A stretch of 64,000 nucleotides of DNA. Source: Lysinibacillus sp. FSL M8-0337. GTDB taxonomy: Bacteria; Bacillota; Bacilli; Bacillales_A; Planococcaceae. The position numbers and the translations under genes are program-made. The stretch is from positions 1,116,001-1,180,000 of the forward strand of contig NZ_CP151996.1 of assembly GCF_038593855.1 (NCBI RefSeq), written 5' to 3'. Within the stretch, counting starts at the first letter, position 1. Each line of letters begins with the position of its first letter. Below are positions 9,140 through 18,613 of the stretch, piece by piece. The notes under the pieces are model-generated. The model did no database searches. It was not told the origin of the DNA and saw only the letters and a list, made by a program, of their open reading frames with translations.

Positions 9140-9190
9140 CGAATAAATGTTCGCTTTTTTCTTGCGTGTTCTCTCAAAAACAAGTATAGT
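9140..9190 (+). promoter_or_regulatory. recA promoter with LexA (SOS) box
   Basis: CGAATAAATGTTCG at 9140-9153 matches the Bacillus LexA/DinR box (CGAAC-N4-GTTYG) with one change in the left half-site. Immediately downstream are TTGCGT (9162-9167) and TATAGT (9185-9190) with a 17-bp spacer. SOS induction of recA is therefore expected. The box lies just upstream of -35 rather than over the start site. Confidence 0.8.
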
Positions 9191-9234
9191 AGAGATAGAC
9201 AAAAACAGTGAACAGTTTCGAAGGAGGAAAAATA

Positions 9235-10299
9235 ATGAGTGATCGTAAAGCAGCCTTAGAACAGGCGTTAAAACAAATTGAGAAGAATTTCGGTAAAGGC
9301 TCTATCATGAAGCTGGGCGAAAAAACAGATTTAGAAATCGCTACATCTTCAAGTGGTTCGCTAGCGCTTGATGCAGCATTAGGTGTTGGTGGCTATCCAC
9401 GTGGACGTATTATTGAAGTATATGGTCCAGAATCATCAGGTAAAACAACTGTTGCGCTTCATGCTATTGCAGAAGTACAAGCTAAGGGCGGACAAGCTGC
9501 ATTTATCGATGCTGAGCATGCATTAGATCCAATTTACGCACAAAAATTAGGCGTAAATATTGATGAACTGTTATTATCTCAACCAGATACGGGTGAGCAA
9601 GCGCTTGAAATTGCAGAAGCATTAGTGCGTAGTGGTGCGATTGATATTATCGTTATTGACTCTGTTGCAGCGCTCGTACCAAAAGCTGAAATCGAAGGCG
9701 ATATGGGTGACTCTCACGTTGGTTTACAAGCTCGTTTAATGTCTCAAGCATTACGTAAGCTTTCAGGTGCTATCAATAAATCAAAAACAATTGCTATTTT
9801 CATTAACCAAATTCGTGAAAAAATTGGTGTTATGTTCGGTAACCCAGAAACAACTCCTGGTGGTCGTGCGCTAAAATTCTATAGTTCCGTCCGTTTAGAA
9901 GTACGTCGTGCTGAAGCAATCAAACAAGGTAATGACATTATGGGTAACCGTACGAAAATTAAAATTGTTAAAAATAAAGTGGCACCACCATTCCGTACTG
10001 CTGAAGTTGATATTATGTATGGTGAAGGGATTTCTAAAGAAGGCGAAACGGTTGATTTAGGTGTAGAATTAGATATCGTTCAAAAAAGTGGATCTTGGTA
10101 TGCGTATGGCGATGAGCGTCTAGGCCAAGGTCGTGAAAACGCAAAACAATATTTAAAAGAAAACCCTGCTGTTTTAGATGAAATCGCAAATAAAATTCGT
10201 TCGTCTTACGGCATTGCTGCACAATCGTATACAATTGCTGCACATGATGACGAGGAAATGGATGAAGAGTTAATGCTTCTTCTTGAAGATGAAAAATAA
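9235..10299 (+). CDS. recA: RecA recombinase
   Basis: 354 residues. Walker A GPESSGKT is near residues 66-73, the MAW/L2 region [22 protein letters not shown] is present, and the tail is acidic ([16 protein letters not shown]). It catalyses ATP-dependent strand exchange and stimulates LexA self-cleavage. The AAGGAGG at 9221-9227 fixes the ATG at 9235. Its own promoter with LexA box lies upstream and a terminator follows, so it is probably monocistronic with possible read-through from cinA. Confidence 0.98.
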   Translation: MSDRKAALEQALKQIEKNFGKGSIMKLGEKTDLEIATSSSGSLALDAALGVGGYPRGRIIEVYGPESSGKTTVALHAIAEVQAKGGQAAFIDAEHALDPIYAQKLGVNIDELLLSQPDTGEQALEIAEALVRSGAIDIIVIDSVAALVPKAEIEGDMGDSHVGLQARLMSQALRKLSGAINKSKTIAIFINQIREKIGVMFGNPETTPGGRALKFYSSVRLEVRRAEAIKQGNDIMGNRTKIKIVKNKVAPPFRTAEVDIMYGEGISKEGETVDLGVELDIVQKSGSWYAYGDERLGQGRENAKQYLKENPAVLDEIANKIRSSYGIAAQSYTIAAHDDEEMDEELMLLLEDEK

Positions 10300-10305
10300 T
10301 AATGC

Positions 10306-10342
10306 ATCGTTCTCACTCTAAAGGGGTGAGGACGATTTTTTT
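10306..10342 (+). terminator. recA terminator
   Basis: ATCGTTCTCAC (10306-10316) pairs with GTGAGGACGAT (10326-10336), one G-T pair, followed by TTTTTTGTTTT. Confidence 0.85.
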
Positions 10343-10745
10343 GTTTTCATTGATAGGTATGAATTACGATTGACCGTCTGCAAAATATAGCCATTAAGAA
10401 AGAAGTCTTCGTTTTGTCAAAGAAAGTGAAAATAATTGTATTAAGATGTACGCAATTGTGGTAATAATTGTATTATAACCTTTGTCCCGAATAAATAAAT
10501 TTTTAAGGAGCACAGGTATTTTATCTAGCACAAAAGGTGCAGTAAATTTATAGACCTTATGGATATGACTTACTTTTTTTCTGTCAGATAGGCGAACAGA
10601 TGCCCGTCTATCCTTGACAGAGCTTGGGGCTAGCTATACAATTAAATATGTATAATTTCTGAATTATGACTTTAAAATAGGCAGTACAATTTTTGTATGC
10701 GCCGACTGAAACTGTATTACCCAAATAGCAAGAGGAGGTGTTCAT
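10343..10745 (+). promoter_or_regulatory. Long rny 5' region with promoter
   Basis: About 400 bp without a gene. A sigma-A promoter is visible: TTGACA (10614-10619), 17 bp, TACAAT (10637-10642), leaving a leader of about 95 nt before rny. AGAGGAGGTG (10731-10740) is the ribosome binding site. In B. subtilis pbpX lies between recA and rny; nothing like it is here. I see no riboswitch in the remaining upstream 270 bp. Confidence 0.6.
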
Positions 10746-12305
10746 ATGGATGGAATTACTATCATCTCCGCTTTGCTTGGACTCATCGTTGGTGCCGCTG
10801 TTAGCTATATCTACATGAAAAAAGTGAATGACTCAAAAATCACTGGTGCTAAACATGTCGCTGAAACAATCGTTGAAGAAGGAAAACGAGAAGCGGAGGC
10901 ATTAAAGAAAGAAGCACTACTTGAAGCCAAAGATGAAACTCACAAATTTCGCACTGAAGCAGAAAATGACATTCGTGACCGTCGTTTAGAACTTCAAAAA
11001 CAAGAGAACCGTTTATTGCAAAGAGAAGAGAATCTTGATCGCAAGGATGATGCTCTAAATAAGAGAGAAGCCGGCTTAGAGCGTAAGGAACAAGCTCTAG
11101 CTGAAAGACAACAGCATATTGAACAGATGGAAAGCAAAGTGGACGAGCTCGTTGCAGCGCAAAAAACAGAGCTAGAGCGCATTTCTGCATTAACAAGAGA
11201 TGAAGCTAAGACTATTATCTTAAGTGAAGTAGAAAAAGAGCTAGCAACTGATATTGCTGTGATGACGAAGGAATCTGAGACGCGTGTGAAAGAGGAATCT
11301 GATAAAAAAGCGCGTGAAATTTTATCATTGGCACTACAACGCTTTGCAGCAGATCACGTAGCAGAAACAACTGTTTCTGTTGTGAACTTGCCAAATGATG
11401 AAATGAAGGGTCGTATTATTGGTAGAGAGGGTCGAAATATTCGTACACTCGAAACGTTAACAGGTATCGATTTAATTATCGATGATACGCCAGAAGCCGT
11501 TATTTTATCTGGTTTTGATCCAATTCGTCGTGAAACGGCTCGACTTGCACTTGAAAAGCTGGTACAGGATGGTCGTATTCACCCTGCTCGCATCGAGGAA
11601 ATGGTTGAAAAATCTCGTCGCGAGGTAGATGAACAAATTCGTGAAACAGGGGAACAAACGACATTTGAAATCGGAATCCACAATCTACATCCTGACTTAA
11701 TGAAGATTTTGGGCCGCATGAAATATCGTACAAGCTACGGGCAAAACGTCCTAAAACATTCGGTGGAGGTCGCACATTTAGCAGGCTTACTAGCTGCTGA
11801 ACTTGGTGAAGACGTAGCGTTAGCTCGTCGTGCTGGCTTATTGCATGATATAGGTAAAGCAATCGACCACGAAGTTGAAGGAAGCCATGTTGAAATCGGC
11901 GTGGAATTAGCAACGAAGTATAAAGAACATCCTGTTGTTATTAACAGTATCGCTTCTCACCATGGTGATACAGAAGCAACATCTGTCATTGCAGTATTAG
12001 TAGCTGCAGCTGATGCATTATCTGCAGCGCGTCCTGGTGCTCGAAGTGAGACACTGGAAAACTATATTCGCAGACTAGAAAAATTAGAAGAGATTTCTGA
12101 AAGTTACGATGGTGTTGAAAAATCATATGCCATCCAAGCAGGGCGTGAAATCCGTATTATTGTTCAACCAGAAAAAATTGATGATTTAGCTTCTCATCGA
12201 CTTGCGCGTGATATTCGTAAGCGCATTGAAGAAGAACTAGATTATCCTGGACATATTAAAGTAACTGTTATCCGCGAAACACGTGCAGTGGAGTACGCGA
12301 AATAA
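10746..12305 (+). CDS. rny: Ribonuclease Y
   Basis: 519 residues. One N-terminal membrane anchor (about 4-22), a long charged coiled coil (about 30-200), a KH domain with [10 protein letters not shown] (about 220-229) and an HD domain with LLHDIGKA (about 363-370). It is the membrane-bound endoribonuclease that initiates mRNA turnover in Firmicutes and binds the RicA-RicF-RicT complex, whose RicA subunit is encoded at 35875. In B. subtilis ymdB follows immediately; here a 10-kb polysaccharide cluster separates them. Confidence 0.97.
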   Translation: MDGITIISALLGLIVGAAVSYIYMKKVNDSKITGAKHVAETIVEEGKREAEALKKEALLEAKDETHKFRTEAENDIRDRRLELQKQENRLLQREENLDRKDDALNKREAGLERKEQALAERQQHIEQMESKVDELVAAQKTELERISALTRDEAKTIILSEVEKELATDIAVMTKESETRVKEESDKKAREILSLALQRFAADHVAETTVSVVNLPNDEMKGRIIGREGRNIRTLETLTGIDLIIDDTPEAVILSGFDPIRRETARLALEKLVQDGRIHPARIEEMVEKSRREVDEQIRETGEQTTFEIGIHNLHPDLMKILGRMKYRTSYGQNVLKHSVEVAHLAGLLAAELGEDVALARRAGLLHDIGKAIDHEVEGSHVEIGVELATKYKEHPVVINSIASHHGDTEATSVIAVLVAAADALSAARPGARSETLENYIRRLEKLEEISESYDGVEKSYAIQAGREIRIIVQPEKIDDLASHRLARDIRKRIEEELDYPGHIKVTVIRETRAVEYAK

Positions 12306-12316
12306 TAAAATAAATG

Positions 12317-12351
12317 GCTCCTCTTGCCTACAAGCAAGGGGGGCTTTTTTT
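12317..12351 (+). terminator. rny terminator
   Basis: GCTCCTCTTGC (12317-12327) pairs with GCAAGGGGGGC (with G-T pairs), followed by TTTTTTTA. Confidence 0.85.
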
Positions 12352-12444
12352 ATGTGTATGAACGAATCAAGCAGTGTCTTGTCTTTTCAAAAGAGCTAAC
12401 ATTTAGCTCAAATAAGAAATGAACAACAACATCTGGCATTGTGC

Positions 12445-12474
12445 AGTGTTCCTAAAGATGGGAACACTTTTTTT
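12445..12474 (+). terminator. Terminator in the leader of the exopolysaccharide cluster
   Basis: AGTGTTCC (12445-12452) pairs perfectly with GGAACACT (12461-12468), followed by six T residues. It lies 94 bp after the rny terminator with no gene between, so it either backs up that terminator or attenuates a transcript entering the exopolysaccharide genes. Confidence 0.75.
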
Positions 12475-12600
12475 GTGTCCAATTTTATATAAGAAAACCG
12501 CCGTATTAGCTCTTTTCCAAGATGAATAAAAGAGGGAAATCGATAATATAATAGGCAATAAAACTTTTTGCCGAAAAAATTATCGGAGGAAATAACGAAA

Positions 12601-12636
12601 ATGAGTATTGCTAGCATATGTAATGTCAAGGAGTGA
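12601..12636 (+). CDS. Possible 11-residue leader peptide of the exopolysaccharide operon
   Basis: ATG at 12601 is preceded by GGAGGA (12585-12590) at 10 nt, a better ribosome binding site than that of the following gene. It encodes MSIASICNVKE, and its TGA (12634-12636) overlaps the AAGGAGTGA used by the next gene, whose TTG is 6 nt downstream. This geometry suggests translational coupling. No codon bias that would indicate classic amino-acid attenuation is apparent. It may also be chance. Confidence 0.4.
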   Translation: MSIASICNVKE

Positions 12637-12642
12637 GGGGCG

Positions 12643-13341
12643 TTGCAAGAATCTATCACCTTGCAGGATGTATTGAGAATAGTACGAAAGCAATTGCTGT
12701 ATATTATGAGCTTTGCACTTTTTTTAGCATTAGTCATTGCGTTCTTTAGTTTTTTTATAATAAAGCCTACCTATGAAGCGCAAACACAGCTATTAGTAAA
12801 TCAAAAAAATATCGACCAACAAGCACGTTTAGGCGTACAACAGGTGGAAACGGATTTGCGTTTAATTAATACGTATAATGTCATTATTCAAAGTCCTGCT
12901 ATTTTATCGAAAGTGATTAGCCAGCTCGATTTAGATAGTACACCAGAGAAATTAAAAGAACAGATTACTGTATCGAGTGCGAGTAATTCCCAAGTTGTGA
13001 ATATTGCCGTTCAAGACAAGCAACCCGATATGGCAGTTAATATTGCCAATACAGTAGCAGAGGTATTTCAAGAGGAAATTCAAGTGTTAATGACGATAGA
13101 CAATATTAATATTTTGTCAGTAGCGACATTAGATGACAAACCTGAGCCAGTAGCGCCAAACAAAAATTTATATATTGTAGCTGCTGCAATGCTAGGATTC
13201 ATCGTAAGTGCTGGCTTTGCTGTATTGATAGAATGCTTTGATACAACAGTTAAGACAGAGCAAGATATTGAAGAAATCATTGGCTTGCCGATTATGGGTA
13301 TCATTAGCAAAATAAACGATGCAACCTATAAAAATATATGA
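12643..13341 (+). CDS. Polysaccharide co-polymerase / tyrosine kinase adaptor (Wzz, CapA/YwqC type)
   Basis: 232 residues. A short cytoplasmic start, TM1 (about 20-42), an extracellular Wzz-like domain, TM2 (about 178-198) preceded by the Pro motif PEPVAPNKN, and a cytoplasmic tail. In Firmicutes this half-protein activates the separate BY-kinase encoded next and helps set chain length. TTG start at 12643 with AAGGAG (12628-12633) at 9 nt. It is the first structural gene of a nine-gene polysaccharide cluster running to 22360. A non-ATG start together with the upstream leader peptide suggests low, coupled translation. Confidence 0.88.
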   Translation: MQESITLQDVLRIVRKQLLYIMSFALFLALVIAFFSFFIIKPTYEAQTQLLVNQKNIDQQARLGVQQVETDLRLINTYNVIIQSPAILSKVISQLDLDSTPEKLKEQITVSSASNSQVVNIAVQDKQPDMAVNIANTVAEVFQEEIQVLMTIDNINILSVATLDDKPEPVAPNKNLYIVAAAMLGFIVSAGFAVLIECFDTTVKTEQDIEEIIGLPIMGIISKINDATYKNI

Positions 13342-13372
13342 TGGAATCCCGTACCAGAAGGAGGGAGTAACG

Positions 13373-14077
13373 ATGTTTCAACATAAAAGAGCAAATAAAA
13401 AAAAACTAGCCAAAATGGGCAGGAAGCTTGTGACAGTAGCTAATAGTAATTCCTTTGTTTCAGAGCAATTTCGTACAATCCGAACAAACATTACCTTTGC
13501 AATGCCCGACCAAGAAATCAAAACGATTTTAGTGACATCTGCCACACCGGGCGAAGGAAAGTCCACAAATGTGGCTAATTTAGGCGTTGTCTTTGCACAA
13601 GAAGGAAAAAAGATAGTAATTGTTGATGCAGATTTACGTAAGCCAACCATGCATTATACGTTTCGCTTACCAAATATAAGAGGACTATCAAATTTACTGA
13701 CTAGACAATATGAAATGGCAGACGTGTTACACAGTACAGATATTCCGAATCTTTTTGTTATGACAAGTGGACCAATTCCTCCTAATCCAGCAGAGCTTTT
13801 AGCTTCTAAAACGATGGATAGCGTCATTGTTCAATTGATAAAAGATTTTGACATTATTATTTTTGATGCTCCGCCATTGCTATCGGTCACAGATGCGCAA
13901 ATTTTGTCTAATAAATGCCATGGCACACTATTAATTGTCAATAGTGGTGTTGTGGAAAATACAAGCGTACTAAAAGCAAAATTAAGTCTTGAGGCGTCAA
14001 AGGCGAATATTTTAGGTGTCGTTTTAAACAATTATAAAACACCACTCGGTGAATATTATGATCACTATTACCGGTAG
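13373..14077 (+). CDS. BY-type tyrosine-protein kinase (CapB/YwqD type)
   Basis: 234 residues, cytoplasmic. Walker A TPGEGKST (about 62-69), Walker A' IVIVDADLRKP, Walker B IIIFDAPPLL, and a C-terminal Tyr cluster (GEYYDHYYR) that in family members is autophosphorylated. It drives or times Wzy-dependent polysaccharide assembly with the preceding membrane adaptor. Start ATG 13373 behind AGGAGGGAG (13359-13367); in-frame codons upstream lack such a site and overlap the previous gene. The phosphatase gene that reverses it follows 31 bp later. Confidence 0.92.
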   Translation: MFQHKRANKKKLAKMGRKLVTVANSNSFVSEQFRTIRTNITFAMPDQEIKTILVTSATPGEGKSTNVANLGVVFAQEGKKIVIVDADLRKPTMHYTFRLPNIRGLSNLLTRQYEMADVLHSTDIPNLFVMTSGPIPPNPAELLASKTMDSVIVQLIKDFDIIIFDAPPLLSVTDAQILSNKCHGTLLIVNSGVVENTSVLKAKLSLEASKANILGVVLNNYKTPLGEYYDHYYR

Positions 14078-14108
14078 TATCTGGGCATAGATAGGGAAGT
14101 GAAATGTA

Positions 14109-14873
14109 ATGGTCGATATGCATAGCCATATTTTAGTGAATGTTGATGATGGTCCCGAAACAGTAGAGGAGACATTCCAATTATTTGAACAAGCTATTGC
14201 ACAAGGCATTACAGCTATGATAGCGACATCACATGTTCTGCATCCATTATATAATGTTCATTTTCATGAAGTGAATGAACAAATTGCACAATTACAACAG
14301 GAAATTAATAACCGAAACATGCTGTTAACACTTTATCCTGGGCACGAGGTGAGACTAGCGGGGAATATTTTAGCGTTGTTCGAAAGTGGGCAGTTGCACA
14401 CATTAGCCAATTCGAATTACTTATTATTAGAGCTTCCATCAGGTTACATGCCGACATATACACGAACAATGATTTACGATTTATTGACAGCAGGTATCAC
14501 GCCAATCATTGCACATCCAGAACGCAATACAGCCATAGCAGAAGATCCAAGTTGCTTGGAGCAAATTATACGAGAGGGGGCACTCGCACAAATAACCGCA
14601 GGCAGTTTAGCTGGTCTATTTGGCAAATCAATTCAACAGCTCTCTTTAAGATTAGTTCGCTCGAACCTCGTTCATACATATGGTTCGGATGTGCATAATG
14701 GAACGACACGCCCATTGTTATTTGAAAAAGGTCTTCGTTTTTTAGAAAAGCACAAACAATTAGATGCAGTGGATGATTTTTTAGCCAATAATGCACGAAT
14801 CATCAACAATCAGCCTATCATAGTAGATGAACCTGATCATCAATTCACAAAAAAAGGTTGGCGTTTATTTTAA
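14109..14873 (+). CDS. PHP-family protein-tyrosine phosphatase (CpsB/YwqE type)
   Basis: 254 residues. The N-terminal metal-binding MVDMHSHIL (HxH), a further His in ATSHVLHP, the GHEVRLAG segment, IAHPERN and a final GSDVHN match the metal-dependent PHP phosphatases that dephosphorylate BY-kinases in Gram-positive capsule/EPS systems. ATG at 14109 follows AGGGAAGTG at 14093-14101. Co-location with kinase and adaptor is the standard three-gene regulatory module. Confidence 0.92.
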   Translation: MVDMHSHILVNVDDGPETVEETFQLFEQAIAQGITAMIATSHVLHPLYNVHFHEVNEQIAQLQQEINNRNMLLTLYPGHEVRLAGNILALFESGQLHTLANSNYLLLELPSGYMPTYTRTMIYDLLTAGITPIIAHPERNTAIAEDPSCLEQIIREGALAQITAGSLAGLFGKSIQQLSLRLVRSNLVHTYGSDVHNGTTRPLLFEKGLRFLEKHKQLDAVDDFLANNARIINNQPIIVDEPDHQFTKKGWRLF

Positions 14874-14931
14874 GTAGGCACAAACTTGTATGACTAATTG
14901 AAGGTATTAAATAAATAAGGGGACCGTAGGG

Positions 14932-16050
14932 ATGAGAGTTGTTTTTATGAGAAGTAATCCAATATCTCCAGATCCTAGAGTTGAAAAGGAAGTGGACAGC
15001 CTTATAAAAAATAACTGGCATGTACAAATAGTAGCTTGGGATAGAGATCGCAAATATAAGGAAAAGGTACAATTTTTAAAGCGTACACAGGCCATTAAAA
15101 TCACAAGGTTTGGCATCCCTGCTACTTTTGGTGGAGGATTTAAAAAAAATTTATTTCCACTATTGCGATTTCAAATAAAACTATTTCAATGGCTACTTCA
15201 ACATAAAAATACCTATGATATTATACATGCTTGTGACTTCGATACAGCATTTATCGGCACGATATGTGGGAAGTTACTCCATAAAAAAGTTATTTATGAT
15301 ATGTTTGATTCCGTTACTGCACCCTTTCATGGACCAGCAATGATAGGGAAAGTTGTTGAAAAGATAGATATCGCTCTGTTGAATCGTGTGGATGCTGTCA
15401 TTATTTGTACAGAAAAACGAAAAGGTCAAATAGCGAATGCATCACCTAAAAAAATAGAGGTGATTTATAATACGCCACTTCCTATACCGTTAAATCATGA
15501 TTTTCATTTGAATAAAGAGAAAGTAAAAATAGTCTATGTTGGCATATTAGCAAAGGAAAGACTTATTAAAGAACTAGTTGAAATAGTAAAAGTGAATGGA
15601 AACTATGAATTGCATATAGGTGGATTTGGCGAGTATGCAGATGAATTGGCCGAACTCGCACAAAAGTATGACAATATCCTCTATTACGGGAAGATTCCAT
15701 ATGACAAAACACTCGCTTTAGAAAATAGTTGTGACATTATGACTGCGATTTACGACCCCAAAGTTTCTAATCACTATTATGCAGCACCGAATAAATTTTA
15801 CGAGGCACTGATGCTGGGAAAACCTTTAATTATGGTGAAAAATACAGGAATGTCGGAAGTAGTAGCAGCACATAATCTAGGAGAGTTAATTGATTATAAT
15901 CAACATAGTTTACAACAAGCTATTGAAAAGTTAATTGAGCGCAAAAAAGAATGGCCAGGAATATCTCGTAAAATGAAGCTGTTATACGAAGACCACTATA
16001 GCTGGAGCGAAATGGAAAAGCGAATTATTACATTATACAGCCATTTATAG
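14932..16050 (+). CDS. Glycosyltransferase family 4 protein
   Basis: 372 residues, GT-B fold expected. The N-terminal Rossmann start MRVVFMRSNPISPDPRVEKEV and the C-terminal donor-binding part (KIVYVGILAKERL ... HIGGFGEYADEL ... PNKFYEALMLGKPLI, with Glu at the GT4 E-x7-E region) are visible. It adds a sugar to the lipid-linked repeat unit at the cytoplasmic face. Donor and acceptor cannot be told from sequence. The GGGGACCGTAGGG before the ATG supplies the binding site. Confidence 0.85.
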   Translation: MRVVFMRSNPISPDPRVEKEVDSLIKNNWHVQIVAWDRDRKYKEKVQFLKRTQAIKITRFGIPATFGGGFKKNLFPLLRFQIKLFQWLLQHKNTYDIIHACDFDTAFIGTICGKLLHKKVIYDMFDSVTAPFHGPAMIGKVVEKIDIALLNRVDAVIICTEKRKGQIANASPKKIEVIYNTPLPIPLNHDFHLNKEKVKIVYVGILAKERLIKELVEIVKVNGNYELHIGGFGEYADELAELAQKYDNILYYGKIPYDKTLALENSCDIMTAIYDPKVSNHYYAAPNKFYEALMLGKPLIMVKNTGMSEVVAAHNLGELIDYNQHSLQQAIEKLIERKKEWPGISRKMKLLYEDHYSWSEMEKRIITLYSHL

Positions 16051-16090
16051 CAGCACATAATATTACATTTCAAGGGGGACTTCAGACGAT

Positions 16091-17272
16091 ATGAAAATAT
16101 TATTTGTTGCGCAAAATTTTCAGATGGGCGGTATTCAAAAGGCATTAATTAATACATTGAAAGAACTTAGTGTTGATGAACAATATGAAATTGATATTTT
16201 TACATTCGGTGAAGGTGAGCTTTTAAAGGACATCCCTCCTAACGTCAATGTAAATATCGGCAACTTACTATTACAACTAATCGCTACCCCCTTTTATGTC
16301 GTGAAACAGAGAAAAAACGGCTGGTATATTATGCTGCGCTTAGTATGTATGTTGCTTGTACGCATCATGGGCTCTAACAACTTTTATACATTACTTTTAA
16401 AAAAACATCGCCCTAAAAAACATTATCATATAGCCATTTCTTATTTTAATGACGCACCAAATAGTTATTTTAACCGAGGTACAAATTTATTCGTCGATAA
16501 ATTTGTACAGGCACATAAAAAGCTTGCATGGATACATACCGATCCATTAAGAGCAAATTTTAATTATAAAGTTTGTGTCAAAACCTATGAAAATTTTGAT
16601 AGATTAATATGTGTTTCTGAAGCATGTAAGCGAAATTTCCTGAAATTTCTCCCGCTATATCAACATAAAATACACGTTGTCTACAATTTTTTTCCGATAA
16701 CGGAAATAAAAGAGTTAGCAACAGATTATATGCCATTTGAAAAAGGAACAATGGATTTATTATCTGTTGGTAGAATGGACAATGCCACAAAAAGATTCGA
16801 CCTTATTCCATATATATGTAAGCTTTTAAAGGAGTCTTCTATCAAGCAATTTTATTGGCGAATTATAGGCGATGGACCGGACTTACTTTTTAATAAACAA
16901 TTAGCATTACAATTAGGTGTAGATGATGTAGTTGAATTTGTTGGGGAATGTCATAATCCATATCCGTTTATTAAAGAAAGCGATGTCCTTATATTAACTT
17001 CAGCGTATGAAGGTTATCCGATGGTAGTTGGCGAGGCATTAATATTAGAAACGCCTGTGATTACGACGAATTTTGCAGCAGCAGGTGAACAAATACAACA
17101 TGGATTCAATGGATTGATAACAGATGGGGATATAGAGGATATGTACGCGGTCATAGCTAATATCATCCAAAGTAAGGATTGCCTCGACAAGATGAAAAAG
17201 TATATTGAAGAAAATAGCTATACAAATCGAAAGGCACGAGAGCAATTAGTATTGGAGTTTGATCGCAAATGA
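16091..17272 (+). CDS. Glycosyltransferase family 4 protein
   Basis: 393 residues. N-terminal FVAQNFQMGGIQKALINTL and C-terminal LLSVGRMDNATKRFDLIPYI ... IIGDGPDLLF ... LTSAYEGYPMVVGEALILETPVI (about 310-335) are classic GT4 motifs, with the E-x7-E formed around EGYPMVVGEAL. It is a second cytoplasmic transferase of the repeat-unit pathway. AGGGGGAC precedes the ATG. The stop overlaps the next gene's ATG (ATGA), so it is coupled to the polymerase gene. Confidence 0.88.
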   Translation: MKILFVAQNFQMGGIQKALINTLKELSVDEQYEIDIFTFGEGELLKDIPPNVNVNIGNLLLQLIATPFYVVKQRKNGWYIMLRLVCMLLVRIMGSNNFYTLLLKKHRPKKHYHIAISYFNDAPNSYFNRGTNLFVDKFVQAHKKLAWIHTDPLRANFNYKVCVKTYENFDRLICVSEACKRNFLKFLPLYQHKIHVVYNFFPITEIKELATDYMPFEKGTMDLLSVGRMDNATKRFDLIPYICKLLKESSIKQFYWRIIGDGPDLLFNKQLALQLGVDDVVEFVGECHNPYPFIKESDVLILTSAYEGYPMVVGEALILETPVITTNFAAAGEQIQHGFNGLITDGDIEDMYAVIANIIQSKDCLDKMKKYIEENSYTNRKAREQLVLEFDRK

Positions 17273-18609
17273 TCGAAAAAAGGAAAAATTATAGTATATT
17301 GCTTTGTGTTGTTTCCAGTATTTTTGTTGTGTTCAAAATGTATACAGGTAATCCTCTTTTTCTTTGGTTTTTTATCTTATTTGTAATGACAGCGATGCTG
17401 TTGGCTAAACAACAACATCGACTAGATTATTTACTGTTCTTTATTTCTTGGGTATATGTCATAAAGTTTGAATTAACAGGTCACTCACTTTTTGTCGTGC
17501 TAAGCTTTTTTTATATTGTGTTAAGTATAGGAACGCTTTTTCTACACAAAAAGAGGATTTCAACACAGCTTGTTTTAACATATGTTCTTTTTGTGTTTTT
17601 TGCTGTTGGGGCAACACTGTTTAGTAGCGGCAATGTCATCGAAGCGTTTGGCTTTGTATTAAATTATAGTGTAATCTTTTTTGCTGTTCTGTTTATCGAT
17701 TCCAATGTTTATTATAGAAGATATACGTATGTTTATGCAGCAGGTTTATTATGCGCTGCTATCGTACGGTGGGTAAGTTTTTCTGTTCCAGCGATTAATC
17801 ACTTTATTGAGTCCATGACAATCGTTAATACAGTAAAAACAACAAGTACCATTAATACGCGGTTTACAGGTTTAGATTTAGATCCGAATTATTTTAGTTT
17901 GCAAATTCTAATAGCCATTGCGTGCCTAGTCGTTCTTTATTATTACAACAACAAATTAGAGGTTACACCGATTGTGCTTATTCTAATCTTATCTATATTT
18001 GGTGTATTTACTTATTCTAAAATGTTTATTATCACATTGATCACATTGATTTTATTAACGTTCATAATGTTTATAAAGAACAATGTCAAAACAGCGATTA
18101 AATTTGCTTCATTTATTGTAGTAATGGTAAGTGTTTCGTTATTTTTTTTTTACGAGAGACTATTCGAAATTTATTGGGTTCGCTTTTTTGGCGCAGGAAC
18201 ATCGACAGATGCTATTACGACTGGTCGAGTAAGTAGCTGGAATATGTTTGCGACAGAAATTTTACAAAGTACGAAAATCGTAGTTTTTGGAGCGGGGTTT
18301 GGCACGAGTTTCTCTACTGCAAAAATGGCACACACAATGTATCTATCCACGCCTTATTATCTTGGGGTACTAGGAATAACACTTGCATTACTATACATCT
18401 TCTCTTTAAATAAAGTTCTCCGTCAAAATAGTAGTAATCGTAAAACAAACATTCAATACCTAACCATCAACGCAATTCCTCTCTATATTATGTTAATCGC
18501 TAATACTGTACTTGATTCGTTCGTTATGGATTATTTCCCTTTTCATATATTGATGATTATGTTTGCCTTAACACTTAATAAAACGCAGGAGCATGAGGTT
18601 GGGGGGTGA
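17269..18609 (+). CDS. Wzy-type polysaccharide polymerase
   Basis: 446 residues, very hydrophobic, roughly ten to twelve membrane helices. A loop with TRFTGLDLDPNYFSLQI (about 202-218) and another with TGRVSSWNMF ... FGAGFGTSFSTAKMAHTMYLSTPYYLG (about 318-360) resembles the O-antigen ligase/polymerase (Wzy_C/EpsG-like) arrangement. It should join flipped repeat units outside the membrane. Starts inside the stop of the preceding glycosyltransferase. Assignment rests on topology and context; sequence identity in this family is weak. Confidence 0.8.
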   Translation: MIEKRKNYSILLCVVSSIFVVFKMYTGNPLFLWFFILFVMTAMLLAKQQHRLDYLLFFISWVYVIKFELTGHSLFVVLSFFYIVLSIGTLFLHKKRISTQLVLTYVLFVFFAVGATLFSSGNVIEAFGFVLNYSVIFFAVLFIDSNVYYRRYTYVYAAGLLCAAIVRWVSFSVPAINHFIESMTIVNTVKTTSTINTRFTGLDLDPNYFSLQILIAIACLVVLYYYNNKLEVTPIVLILILSIFGVFTYSKMFIITLITLILLTFIMFIKNNVKTAIKFASFIVVMVSVSLFFFYERLFEIYWVRFFGAGTSTDAITTGRVSSWNMFATEILQSTKIVVFGAGFGTSFSTAKMAHTMYLSTPYYLGVLGITLALLYIFSLNKVLRQNSSNRKTNIQYLTINAIPLYIMLIANTVLDSFVMDYFPFHILMIMFALTLNKTQEHEVGG

Positions 18610-18613
18610 TGCA

